DNA of 64,000 bases from positions 62,001 to 126,000 of the forward strand of contig NZ_QEQQ01000013.1 of assembly GCF_003097235.1 (NCBI RefSeq), given 5' to 3'. The position numbers and the translations under genes are program-made. The stretch's first letter is position 1. The number at the start of each line of letters is the position of its first letter. The notes under the pieces are model-generated. The model did no database searches. It was not told the DNA's origin and saw only the letters and a program-made list of their open reading frames with translations. Source of the DNA: Pseudomonas sp. CC120222-01a. Its GTDB lineage: Bacteria; Pseudomonadota; Gammaproteobacteria; Pseudomonadales; Pseudomonadaceae. This document shows, piece after piece, positions 17,065 to 25,028 of the stretch.

Positions 17065-17118
17065 CTGCGCAAAGTGCGCAGCACATTAGGCTTGTTTGCT
17101 ATATGGGCAAAGTCCCAT
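17065..17118. promoter_or_regulatory. two short inverted repeats sharing the core GCAAAGT
   Basis: CTGCGCA-AAG-TGCGCAG (17065-17081) and ATGGG-CAAAGT-CCCAT (17103-17118) are perfect short inverted repeats 38 bp apart. Both contain GCAAAGT. They lie between the divergent genes at 16978 and 17227. They could be tandem operator sites or small hairpins. Confidence 0.35.
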
Positions 17119-17226
17119 TACTGGCAACGCCCCCTCTTTCGCACTATTTCTTTAGCCGAACGGAACGATTTCAATCAGCCATGATTCTCATGCGTATCGA
17201 CCCGGCACATCGTTCAGGAGAAACCC

Positions 17227-17541
17227 ATGGTGTGGTGGCTGGAAGTACTCGCCCAGTTCGTGACCTCTGCGGGTCTCGCCGTGTTCAGCATCTTTGTGTT
17301 CTGGGCCTGTACCCTGGCATTCGGCAAGGCGCACAACGTGCTGCTGTCAGCCGCGTTGGCGCTGGCCCTGCTGGGCATTGCCGCCTTTCCCCATGGGGTG
17401 AGCTTCGCCATCAGCCAGCAGGCGCTTCTGGGGGATGGCAGCGAATTCCTGTTGCTGGTCGCGGACGCATTGGGAGTGATCTGCGCCGTAATGATTGCAT
17501 CGTTCTTCTTCAACCCTGGGCGGTTACTCGACGCGTCATGA
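17227..17541 (+). CDS. small three-helix membrane protein, unknown function
   Basis: This 104-residue protein is almost entirely hydrophobic, with helices near residues 8-30, 38-58 and 72-96. A good Shine-Dalgarno (CAGGAGAAACCC before the ATG) supports translation. No catalytic or binding motif is visible. It is flanked by small lipoprotein genes on the opposite strand, so it is probably transcribed alone. It may be an envelope or stress-associated membrane protein. Confidence 0.72.
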   Translation: MVWWLEVLAQFVTSAGLAVFSIFVFWACTLAFGKAHNVLLSAALALALLGIAAFPHGVSFAISQQALLGDGSEFLLLVADALGVICAVMIASFFFNPGRLLDAS

Positions 17542-17604
17542 TTGCAATCGGGCTATCCGCTCAGCCCTGGGTCGGCGAGCGAACAGCCGTCTGTATCACT
17601 ACTG

Positions 17605-17760
17605 TCAGCGTGGGCCGCCACCGTGCCCGCCGCCCATCATGCCTGGGCCGCCATGCCCCCCACCACCACCGCCTCCTGGCGGCATGAACATCCAGCAACC
17701 TGCCAGCGTGGATACCAGTGCAGCCACCACGGCGGCACGCAATACATGCTTCAACTTCAT
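17605..17760 (-). CDS. 51-residue glycine/histidine-rich lipoprotein
   Basis: The reverse strand encodes MKLKHVLRAAVVAALVSTLA, then lipobox AGC, then a tail made almost only of Gly, His, Met and Pro and ending GGGPR. GGAG lies 9 nt before the ATG. The stop is TGA at 17605. The tail, with two Gly-His steps and several Met residues, could bind metal ions or be a low-complexity surface tail; this is a guess. It belongs to a local set of small lipoprotein genes with the 48-residue one at 17930. Confidence 0.65.
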   Translation of the reverse strand: MKLKHVLRAAVVAALVSTLAGCWMFMPPGGGGGGGHGGPGMMGGGHGGGPR

Positions 17761-17929
17761 TACAGCGCTCCAAAAGGCGAAAACCGGTGCCCTGCCTTAT
17801 GGAAGGCAGGGCAGCGCTGCCAGTGTAAATTCCAAACCGGCCAGCCCGGGCGAGCTTTTACATAACTTTACTGTTGCGTGGCACAGGGCTGGTCGCAAGC
17901 GCAAGGCATGAAGTCAATGCTGCCTTGCG

Positions 17930-18076
17930 TCAGTAGCGACGATAGTCCTGGTGCCCCCCACGGTCTCCATCGTAGTAATGCCGATGGTGGTGATCCCCGT
18001 CGTGCCAGTAAGGCCAGCAGCCACTGAGCAACAACAACCCTGACAACACGACAACCCATGCAGTCTTGCGTTTCAT
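17930..18076 (-). CDS. 48-residue His/Asp/Tyr-rich lipoprotein
   Basis: The start at 18076 (MKRKTAWVVVLSGLLLLSGCW) has GGAGG 7 nt upstream and a perfect lipobox LSGC. The 28-residue mature tail is dominated by His, Asp, Tyr and Arg (WHDGDHHHRHYYDGDRGG). This resembles small Pseudomonas lipoproteins of unknown role, and metal binding is plausible. It faces away from the cobalamin-riboswitch operon 145 bp to the right. Confidence 0.68.
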   Translation of the reverse strand: MKRKTAWVVVLSGLLLLSGCWPYWHDGDHHHRHYYDGDRGGHQDYRRY

Positions 18077-18220
18077 GTGCGTACCTCCGGCCAGGCGAAG
18101 CGAGGCCTTGCTTACGTTGGACTGCGCAAAAAAGGGAGGTTCGGGCCGGTCGCCAGCCGCTGATCGTGTTTCATCTGTATTTGACGCCACCCTCGCCGCG
18201 TGCTCTCCTTACGCCTTGCG

Positions 18221-18415
18221 TCAGGTGCCCCCATCGGGGGTGAAACGGGAAATCGGTGCGTCGCAGGCCCTTGCCAGGGCCGGGCAAATCCGGTGCTGCC
18301 CCCGCAACGGTAAGCGAGCGAAGCGTCCAGACCACTGTGCCACGCAGTCCGGCATGGGAAGGTGATGCTTTTCAAGGAGCCCTGCTCCTCCTCGCAAGCC
18401 CGGAGACCGGCCTGG
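18221..18415 (+). ncRNA. cobalamin (B12) riboswitch
   Basis: The stretch contains GGTGCCCCCATCGGGGGTGA, AAACGGGAA, the B12-box segment GCTGCCCCCGCAACGGTAAG, GAGCGAAG, a CCACTGTGCC stem and the closing AGCCCGGAGACCGGCC. These are the conserved pieces of a class I cobalamin riboswitch in the correct order. It sits 112 bp upstream of cbtB. When bound by adenosylcobalamin it should lower expression of cbtB, cbtA and the cob genes behind them. Confidence 0.93.
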
Positions 18416-18453
18416 CGTTCATGAACACCCCGCGGTGGGCGGGCGCTGTCGCA

Positions 18454-18481
18454 TTCCCTCGGGCGCCTTGCGCCCGGGATT
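18454..18481 (+). promoter_or_regulatory. hairpin in the riboswitch expression platform
   Basis: TCCCTCGGGCGC pairs with GCGCCCGGGA around a CTTG loop, between the aptamer and the cbtB ribosome-binding site. No long U-run follows, so if it is regulatory it more likely affects translation or forms part of an attenuator. Confidence 0.45.
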
Positions 18482-18526
18482 GCCGCGCCTGTCCGTTGCC
18501 CTTACAAAAAAGCAGAGGATCGCGTC

Positions 18527-18712
18527 ATGCCCATCACCAGCGCCAAACACAGCATCGCCACTCCCGTCACCCTCAGCCAGCGGGTGGTCATCGCCGTCGG
18601 TGCCAGCCTGCTCGGCCTGTGCCTGGTCTACTTTGCCGGGTTCTCGCACATCGAAGCCGTGCACAACGCCGCACACGACACCCGCCATAGCGCCGCCTTC
18701 CCTTGCCACTGA
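18527..18712 (+). CDS. cbtB: CbtB, small subunit of cobalt transporter
   Basis: This 61-residue protein has one membrane helix (about 20-41) and the C-terminal histidine motif HNAAHDTRHSAAFPCH that defines CbtB. CbtA and CbtB are known only from B12-regulated genomic contexts and are predicted to import cobalt. AGAGGA lies 7 nt before the ATG. cbtA starts 8 bp after the stop. Confidence 0.9.
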   Translation: MPITSAKHSIATPVTLSQRVVIAVGASLLGLCLVYFAGFSHIEAVHNAAHDTRHSAAFPCH

Positions 18713-18719
18713 GGCTGCC

Positions 18720-19412
18720 ATGATCAAGCGTATTGCCCGCACAGCCGGGTTCAGCGGCCTGCTCGCCGCGCTGTTGCTGACCCTGCTGCAAAGCTTCTGG
18801 GTCGCACCGCTGATCCTCGAAGCGGAAACCTATGAGTCGGCCGCCCCCGCTGCCGAGCACCACAGCCACGGCGAACAAGCCGACGCTGGCCACAGCCACA
18901 GCGAAGAAGCCTGGTCGCCTGAAGATGGCTGGCAGCGCATCCTGTCGACCACTGGCGGCAACCTGGTGGTAGCCGTCGGCTTCGCCCTGATCCTCGCCGC
19001 CCTGTACAGCCTGCGTGAGCCGGGCCGTACCAGCACGGGTGCGCTGTGGGGGTTGGCCGGTTTTGCCGTGTTCTGCCTGGCCCCGACCCTGGGCTTGCCA
19101 CCGGAACTGCCAGGCACTGCTGCCGCCGACCTCGGTCAGCGCCAGAGCTGGTGGGTCGGCACCGCCGCCGCGACCGCACTGGGCCTGGCGCTGTTGGTGT
19201 TCGCGCGTCATGGCTTGCTCAAGGCACTGGGCGCCGTCTTGCTGGTGGTACCCCACGTGATCGGCGCGCCGCAGCCGGAAGTCCACGAAAGCCTGGCCCC
19301 GCAAGCCCTGGAGGCTCAGTTCAAGATCGCCTCCTGGCTGACCAACGCGGCCTTCTGGGTAGCGCTGGGCCTGCTCAGCGCCTGGCTGTATCGCCGCTCC
19401 AGCCACGCCTGA
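18720..19412 (+). CDS. cbtA: CbtA, membrane subunit of cobalt transporter
   Basis: The ATG at 18720 follows the cbtB stop by 8 bp and gives 230 residues with about five membrane helices. A histidine-rich loop between helix 1 and helix 2 (EHHSHGEQADAGHSHSEE) should bind the metal. GLPPELPG and VPHVIGAPQPEVHES are CbtA signatures. Its stop overlaps the start of cobE (TGATG), so the two are coupled. Confidence 0.9.
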   Translation: MIKRIARTAGFSGLLAALLLTLLQSFWVAPLILEAETYESAAPAAEHHSHGEQADAGHSHSEEAWSPEDGWQRILSTTGGNLVVAVGFALILAALYSLREPGRTSTGALWGLAGFAVFCLAPTLGLPPELPGTAAADLGQRQSWWVGTAAATALGLALLVFARHGLLKALGAVLLVVPHVIGAPQPEVHESLAPQALEAQFKIASWLTNAAFWVALGLLSAWLYRRSSHA

Positions 19413-19822
19413 TGGCCATCGAGCAGCCAATGCCGGCGCTGTATGCCGGCTTGGGTTGCCGGCGGGGCTGCCCGGTGGACGTTCTCGAGGCCTTGCTGCA
19501 AGACGTGCTGCAGGTTCACGGCCTTGACGCCACGGCACTTCGCGGCTTTGCCAGCATCGCTGGCAAGGCCGACGAGCCAGGCTTGCAACAACTCGCCGCA
19601 CGTCACGCCCTGCCGCTGGTGGTTTTCACCGCCGAGCAACTGCAGGCATACGCGCCGCAACTCAGCCACCGCTCTGCAGTCGCCTACGCCCACAGCGGCT
19701 GCTGGGGCGTTGCCGAGAGCACGGCACTGGCTTTGGCCAGCCTCAGTCACGCCAGCGCCATACTCAAGGTGACCCGCCAGGTGCGCGGCCCCGCTACCCT
19801 GGCACTGGCCTGCGTCAGATAA
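19412..19822 (+). CDS. cobE: CobE, cobalamin biosynthesis protein (CbiG C-terminal domain-like)
   Basis: The ATG at 19412 overlaps the cbtA stop. The 136-residue product begins MPALYAGLGCRRGCPVDVLEALL, the typical CobE opening, and has GFASIAGKADEPGLQQLA and the closing CWGVAESTALALA. CobE is required around precorrin-5 in the aerobic pathway and is homologous to the C-terminal part of CbiG. It lies 30 bp ahead of cobM. Confidence 0.87.
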   Translation: MAIEQPMPALYAGLGCRRGCPVDVLEALLQDVLQVHGLDATALRGFASIAGKADEPGLQQLAARHALPLVVFTAEQLQAYAPQLSHRSAVAYAHSGCWGVAESTALALASLSHASAILKVTRQVRGPATLALACVR

Positions 19823-19852
19823 TCGCTTCTTTCATCTATTCAAGGATTTGCC

Positions 19853-20605
19853 ATGACGGTCTACTTCATCGGCGCCGGCCCCGGCGACCCGGAACTGATC
19901 ACGGTCAAGGGCCAACGCCTGATCCGTGAGTGCCCGGTGATCATCTATGCCGGGTCGCTGGTACCTGCGGCGGTGCTCGAAGGGCATCAGGCCGAGACGG
20001 TCATCAACAGTGCCGAACTGCACCTCGAGCAAATCATCGACGCCATCGGCGCCGCACATGCCAAAGGCCAGGACGTGGCCCGGGTGCACAGTGGCGACCC
20101 CAGCCTGTACGGTGCCATCGGCGAGCAGATCCGCCACCTGCGCGAACTGGGCATCGATTACCAGATTATTCCCGGCGTCACCGCCACCGCCGCCAGCGCG
20201 GCGCTGCTCGGCTGTGAACTGACCCTGCCGCAAGTGGCGCAGACGGTCATCCTCACCCGCTACGGCGACAGCTCACCGATGCCCGCAGGCGAACAGCTCG
20301 GTGATCTGGCCCGGCATGGCAGCACCTTGGCCATTCACCTCGGGGTCAAGCACCTGCCACGCATCGTCGAAGAATTGCTGCCCCACTACGGCCCCGACTG
20401 CCCGGTTGCGGTGGTTCATCGTGCTACCTGGCCGGACCAGGACTGGGTGCGTGGCACGCTGGCCGGTATCGTCGATCAGGTTGCCAGCAAGGGCTTCCGC
20501 CGCACCGCGCTGATCCTTGTCGGCCATGTGCTCGGCGATGCGCCGTTCGCCGAGTCGGCGCTGTACCGCGCCGGCCACGCCCACCTGTACCGCCCCGGCG
20601 ACTAG
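19853..20605 (+). CDS. cobM: precorrin-4 C11-methyltransferase CobM
   Basis: This 250-residue class III methyltransferase has the usual N-terminal motif VYFIGAGPGDPELITVKG, the SAM-binding VARVHSGDPSLYGAIGEQ and DYQIIPGVTATAASAALLG. It transfers a methyl group from SAM to C11 of precorrin-4 to make precorrin-5, next to the CobE step. AAGGA precedes the ATG. It belongs to the riboswitch-controlled unit. Confidence 0.93.
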   Translation: MTVYFIGAGPGDPELITVKGQRLIRECPVIIYAGSLVPAAVLEGHQAETVINSAELHLEQIIDAIGAAHAKGQDVARVHSGDPSLYGAIGEQIRHLRELGIDYQIIPGVTATAASAALLGCELTLPQVAQTVILTRYGDSSPMPAGEQLGDLARHGSTLAIHLGVKHLPRIVEELLPHYGPDCPVAVVHRATWPDQDWVRGTLAGIVDQVASKGFRRTALILVGHVLGDAPFAESALYRAGHAHLYRPGD

Positions 20606-20666
20606 CATTGCCAAGCTGACGAGGGGCGGAGCAGACTGCGCACTCCACCAGACCGGAGGGATAACC

Positions 20667-20909
20667 ATGCTGGAGCTGCGCCCGAATTGTGAATGCTGCG
20701 ATGCCGACCTGCCGGGCGATAGCCCTGACGCCTTGATCTGCTCGTTCGAATGTACCTTCTGTCGCGACTGCGCTGACCACCGCCTGCAGGGCCGTTGCCC
20801 GAATTGCGGCGGCCAGTTGCTGGCCCGCCCGACGCGGGTGGGCCAGGCCTTGCGCAACAACCCCGCCTCGACCCAGCGTGTCCTCAAGCCTCACCCGACC
20901 TGCGCCTGA
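20667..20909 (+). CDS. DUF1272 small zinc-ribbon-like protein
   Basis: The start at 20667 has GGAGGG 6 nt upstream. The 80-residue protein carries four CxxC-like pairs (CECC, CSFEC, CRDC, CPNC), typical of DUF1272 and probably zinc-binding. It is 61 bp downstream of cobM and may be the last gene of that transcript. Function is unknown. Confidence 0.85.
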   Translation: MLELRPNCECCDADLPGDSPDALICSFECTFCRDCADHRLQGRCPNCGGQLLARPTRVGQALRNNPASTQRVLKPHPTCA

Positions 20910-20920
20910 CCCTCCGCCGA

Positions 20921-20952
20921 CACAGGCATCGTCGCTTGCGAGGGTGCCTGTG
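20921..20952 (+). terminator. hairpin after DUF1272 gene
   Basis: CACAGGCA pairs with TGCCTGTG over a 16-nt loop, 12 bp after the stop. No T-run follows, so it is a weak terminator or mRNA 3' stabiliser. Confidence 0.45.
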
Positions 20953-20961
20953 ACGGCCACC

Positions 20962-20980
20962 TTGTAGGAAATTTCTACAA
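20962..20980. promoter_or_regulatory. inverted repeat upstream of the NarL-type regulator
   Basis: TTGTAGGAAATTTCTACAA forms eight of nine possible pairs around a central A. It lies about 145 bp upstream of the regulator start. The left half TAGGAAA matches the heptad described for BvgA sites (TTTCCTA/TAGGAAA), so it may be an autoregulatory site. This is inference from pattern only. Confidence 0.45.
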
Positions 20981-21124
20981 TACCGGCTCGCTTGTTCAAC
21001 ACATCTATACTCGCCATTACCAGGGATCCGGAATGGTCGTATCGTGCCGCACAGCAGAAAAAGCTTGCAGACGTATTCCTGATTGCTTCGGGAAACCGAC
21101 CACATTCCGACAGGAGTTAGTGAC

Positions 21125-21739
21125 ATGACAACCGTGCTGATCGTTGATGATCATGCCATCGTCCGTTTTTCCTTGCGCATACTGCTCGAGCGAGAGCGCT
21201 TCCGTATCGTCGGCGAACTCGACAATGGCAGTGAAGTGGCGCAGAAAGTGCGCGAATTACGCCCCGACGTGGTACTGCTGGACATCGGGCTCCCCGGCCT
21301 GGATGGCATGGAAGTCATCAAGCGCCTGCAACAACAAGAGCCAGCCCCCAAGATCATGGTGCTGACCGGGCAGGCCACCGATCTTTACGTACGCCGCTGC
21401 CTGGATGCCGGCATCGGTGCATTCGTCACCAAAGGCGAAGACCTTGAGGCCGTGGTGTTCGCCCTCAAGGCCCTGATCAAGGGCTACTCGACCTTCCCCC
21501 AGATGGCGGTGAACAGCAATACCCTGGAGAGCGAACCAGAGCGCCTGGGCAGCCTGTCCAACCGCGAGATGGAAGTGCTGCGGCGCCTGACTCGTGGCGA
21601 AAACAACAAGAACATCGGCGCTTGCATGAACCTGAGTGCCAAGACCATCAGCACCTACCGCGGCCGCATCATGGAAAAGCTCAAGACCGAGTCACTGGTG
21701 GAAATGGTCGACCTGGCCAAGCGCAACCACGTCAATTGA
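21125..21739 (+). CDS. NarL/FixJ-type response regulator (BvgA-like)
   Basis: This 204-residue protein has a receiver domain (D8, D9, phospho-acceptor D53 in VVLLDIGLPG, K103) and a LuxR-type helix-turn-helix (about 140-200; LSNREMEVLRRLTRGENNKNIG). AGGAG is 8 nt before the ATG. It is followed after 13 bp by a BvgS-like hybrid kinase, so the pair should be a phosphorelay. Most BvgA-like proteins are about 205-210 residues, in agreement. Targets are unknown. Confidence 0.92.
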   Translation: MTTVLIVDDHAIVRFSLRILLERERFRIVGELDNGSEVAQKVRELRPDVVLLDIGLPGLDGMEVIKRLQQQEPAPKIMVLTGQATDLYVRRCLDAGIGAFVTKGEDLEAVVFALKALIKGYSTFPQMAVNSNTLESEPERLGSLSNREMEVLRRLTRGENNKNIGACMNLSAKTISTYRGRIMEKLKTESLVEMVDLAKRNHVN

Positions 21740-21752
21740 GCGTGCGGGTAGC

Positions 21753-24700
21753 ATGAAACCTGTCCTGGCTGGCCTGACCCTGCTCATCGCCCTGCTCTGC
21801 TGCCCACTCATGGCGCTCGCCGACGGTGAGCCACGGCATTTGCTGGCACGCGCCACCAGCGCCGCAAAACCTTTGCAACTGGATGACGCTGACCGACAGT
21901 GGCTACAACGGCGCGGCGTGTTGCTAATGGGGACTTCACAGCCAGATTATCCACCCTTCGAGATCAACGTCAGCCTGGCCGATTACGAAGGCCTCAGCGC
22001 CGACTACGCCGGGCTGATAGCAGAGCAACTTGGCGTGCCGATCGAGGTCAGGCGCTTCGCCAGCCGCCATGAAGCGATCGCCGCGTTGCGTGCTGGCACC
22101 ATCGACCTGCTGGGCAGCTCCAATGGCTTCGAAGCTGCCGATGCCCAGCTCAGCCTCAGCCTGCCCTATGCCGACGACCTGCCCGTAATCGTTACGCGCG
22201 AGGACGCCTCCCTGAAACAGGCCAAGGACCTGGCTGGCTTGCGCCTGGCGATGGTCGACCACTACTTGCCAGGCGAGACCGTCCGCGCCCTCTACCCCAA
22301 GGCGCAACTGAGTCTTTATCGCTCGACCCTGGCAGGCCTGGCAGCGGTCGAAATGGGTGAGGCCGACGCCTATCTGGGCGATGCCATCAGTACCGATTTC
22401 CTGATTGGCAAGAGTTACCAGGGCACGGTGAAGATCGATCACTTCTGCCAGGTGGCGCCCGGTACCTTTGCTTTCGCTTTCGCCAATGACAACCCGCGGC
22501 TGCGCCGCCTGGTCGACGCAGCCATGGCCAGGATCACCGAAAGCGAGCGCCTGAACATTCTGCGGCGCTGGAGCAGCGGCAATACCAGCCTGTTGCTGGA
22601 GCGTCACCTGTCAGTTCTGACGGAAGAAGAAAAGGACTGGATAGCCCGGAATCCGACGGTCAGCGTGCTGGTCGACACGGCCTTGGCCCCATTGACGTTC
22701 AACGACGCCCAGCAGCATCTCAGCGGTATCACCGTCGACCTGCTCAAGCAGATCACCTTGCGTACCGGCTTGCAGTTCAGGTTCATCGAGCAAGGCACCG
22801 TGCAGCAGATGGTTGAAAAGGTCGCACACGGCGAAGCACAGATGATCGGGGCGCTGGGCTATGGCACGGAACGCGCCGCGCAACTGCGCTACACCCGTCC
22901 CTATCTGGTCAGCCCCAGGGTGCTGGTGACTCGCAGCCAGGCACCGACGCCGCTGCACGCCAGGAACCTGGATGGGCAGCGCATTGCCCTGTTGCAGGGC
23001 TCGCACCTTCGCGCCGAAGTACTGCGCCGCTTTCCGCAGGCGAAACTGGTCATGGTCAACAACCCGCTTGGCCTGATGGAGACGGTGGCCAACGGCGATG
23101 CTGATGCCGCCTACAGCAGCTATATCAATGCCTCGTACTACATCAACCAGGTCTTCAAGGGTCGCCTGCGTATCGCCGGTATCCTGGGAGACGAACTGGC
23201 CGTCGCCGCCTTTGCCGTGGCGCCTGACCTGCCGCAACTGCAGGCCATCCTCGACAAGGCGCTGATGAGCATCCCTCCGGAAGAGCTGGAGCAGCTGATA
23301 AACCGTTGGCGCACCAGCACCTTGGTCAGCGACAGCCCTTGGCGCAACTACCGCACCCTGGCCCTGCAAGTGTTGGTGCTATCAGCCTTGCTGCTGGCGG
23401 GCGTGGTGTTCTGGAACAGCTACTTGCGCAAACTGATCCACCAGCGCACCGAAGCCCAGCGCGCACTGCAGGCGCAGCTGGCCTTCAGTCGCGGGCTGCT
23501 GGAGCAACTGCGCCAGGCCAAGGACGAAGCGGAGCAAGCCAGCAAGACCAAAAGTGCATTCCTGGCGACCATGAGTCACGAGATCCGCACCCCCATGAAC
23601 GCGGTCATAGGCCTGCTGGAACTGGCGCTGCAAGACAACCGCTCAGGCCACTGCGATACCCAGACCTTGCAGACCGCTCACGACTCTGCCATCGGCCTGC
23701 TCGGGTTGATCGGCGATATCCTGGACATTTCCCGCATCGAGTCCGGGCACATGACCTTGCAGCCAGTTGCCACCGACCTGGTCGAACTGCTGCGCAGCAC
23801 CCTGCGCGTGTTCGAAGGCAATGCTCGGATAAAGGGCTTGCACCTGCAAGGCGAGCTGCCAGACACTCCGCTCTGGGTGCTGGCTGACCCGTTGCGAGTC
23901 AAGCAAATCCTCTCCAATCTGTTGAGCAATGCCATCAAGTTCAGCGATCGTGGCGACGTGCAGGCCCGCCTCACGTTCAAACCCTCGAGCGCAGGCGACA
24001 CGGCGTGGGTCGAACTGGGTGTGACCGACACCGGTATCGGCATTTCCGCCCAGGATCAGGCCCGGCTGTTCAATACCTTCACCCAGGCCTCAGGGCCACG
24101 GGCGAGCCAAGGCGCGGGGCTGGGGCTGGTCATCAGCCGGACCCTGACCGAACTGATGGGAGGCACACTGGACCTGCAAAGCGTAGAAGGCGTCGGCACG
24201 CGTGTGCGCGTCCAGTTGCCGCTGCAACTGAGTGCGCCACCTGCACCAGGGGAACAAAACGCGGTCGCCGACAACGAAGACCGCGGGCCGCTGAATGTCC
24301 TGGTGGTCGATGACTACCCCGCCAACCTGCTGCTGCTGGAAAAACAGCTGCACAGCCTCGGCCATCAGGTGACGCTGGCCGAGAATGGTGAAGCGGCGCT
24401 GGCCTTGTGGCAAGCACAGGCTTTCGACCTGGTCATCACTGACTGCAGCATGCCGGTGATGGACGGCCATGAACTGGCCCGCAGGGTTCGGCAACTCGAA
24501 CAACAACGCGGGCAGCCCGCCTGCAGCATCCTGGGGGTGACCGCCAATGCCCAGGCCGAAGAGCGTCAACGCTGCCTGGAGAGCGGCATGGACGACTGCC
24601 TGTTCAAGCCCATCGGGCTGCAGACACTGAAGGCTCACCTGCCACAGGCACGCTCCGCACCTGCTGCACCCGCGCCAAGCGAAAGTGGGTTCGACCTCAA

Positions 24701-25028
24701 CGAGCTGCAGCACCTGACCCAGAATGACCAGCAGCTGACCAGCCGCCTGCTCGAACAACTGACGCAAAGTGCCCGCGAAGACCTGGCCGCCCTGCAGGCC
24801 CTTGATGCGGTGAGCGACCGCGAAGCATTGCGCGCGCTCGCTCACCGCATCAAAGGGGGCGCCAAGATGCTGCGGGTACGCGGGGTGGTCAAGGATTGCG
24901 AAGCCATCGAACAGGCCCATGCCCAGGGGCTGCCGACGAGCGCGCTGCACCTGCAGCTGGAAACGAGCCTGCAGGCCTTGCTGCGGGAACTGGGCGATGC
25001 CCTCAATGCAATTGCAGCGTCGAGTTGA
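21753..25028 (+). CDS. BvgS-like hybrid sensor kinase
   Basis: This 1091-residue protein has a signal peptide (to ALA), then two periplasmic solute-binding (SBP_bac_3, venus-flytrap) domains (about 45-280 and 295-530) and a membrane helix near 545-565. HisKA (SHEIRTPMN, H609) and HATPase (about 715-830) follow, then a receiver domain (D897 in LVITDCSMPVMDG) and a C-terminal Hpt (AHRIKGGAKML, H1031). This is the BvgS/EvgS plan but without the PAS domain normally found between the membrane helix and HisKA; only a short coiled-coil linker is present. The two binding domains probably sense a small molecule. The relay would be H609, D897, H1031, then D53 of the partner regulator. Confidence 0.92.
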   Translation: MKPVLAGLTLLIALLCCPLMALADGEPRHLLARATSAAKPLQLDDADRQWLQRRGVLLMGTSQPDYPPFEINVSLADYEGLSADYAGLIAEQLGVPIEVRRFASRHEAIAALRAGTIDLLGSSNGFEAADAQLSLSLPYADDLPVIVTREDASLKQAKDLAGLRLAMVDHYLPGETVRALYPKAQLSLYRSTLAGLAAVEMGEADAYLGDAISTDFLIGKSYQGTVKIDHFCQVAPGTFAFAFANDNPRLRRLVDAAMARITESERLNILRRWSSGNTSLLLERHLSVLTEEEKDWIARNPTVSVLVDTALAPLTFNDAQQHLSGITVDLLKQITLRTGLQFRFIEQGTVQQMVEKVAHGEAQMIGALGYGTERAAQLRYTRPYLVSPRVLVTRSQAPTPLHARNLDGQRIALLQGSHLRAEVLRRFPQAKLVMVNNPLGLMETVANGDADAAYSSYINASYYINQVFKGRLRIAGILGDELAVAAFAVAPDLPQLQAILDKALMSIPPEELEQLINRWRTSTLVSDSPWRNYRTLALQVLVLSALLLAGVVFWNSYLRKLIHQRTEAQRALQAQLAFSRGLLEQLRQAKDEAEQASKTKSAFLATMSHEIRTPMNAVIGLLELALQDNRSGHCDTQTLQTAHDSAIGLLGLIGDILDISRIESGHMTLQPVATDLVELLRSTLRVFEGNARIKGLHLQGELPDTPLWVLADPLRVKQILSNLLSNAIKFSDRGDVQARLTFKPSSAGDTAWVELGVTDTGIGISAQDQARLFNTFTQASGPRASQGAGLGLVISRTLTELMGGTLDLQSVEGVGTRVRVQLPLQLSAPPAPGEQNAVADNEDRGPLNVLVVDDYPANLLLLEKQLHSLGHQVTLAENGEAALALWQAQAFDLVITDCSMPVMDGHELARRVRQLEQQRGQPACSILGVTANAQAEERQRCLESGMDDCLFKPIGLQTLKAHLPQARSAPAAPAPSESGFDLNELQHLTQNDQQLTSRLLEQLTQSAREDLAALQALDAVSDREALRALAHRIKGGAKMLRVRGVVKDCEAIEQAHAQGLPTSALHLQLETSLQALLRELGDALNAIAASS

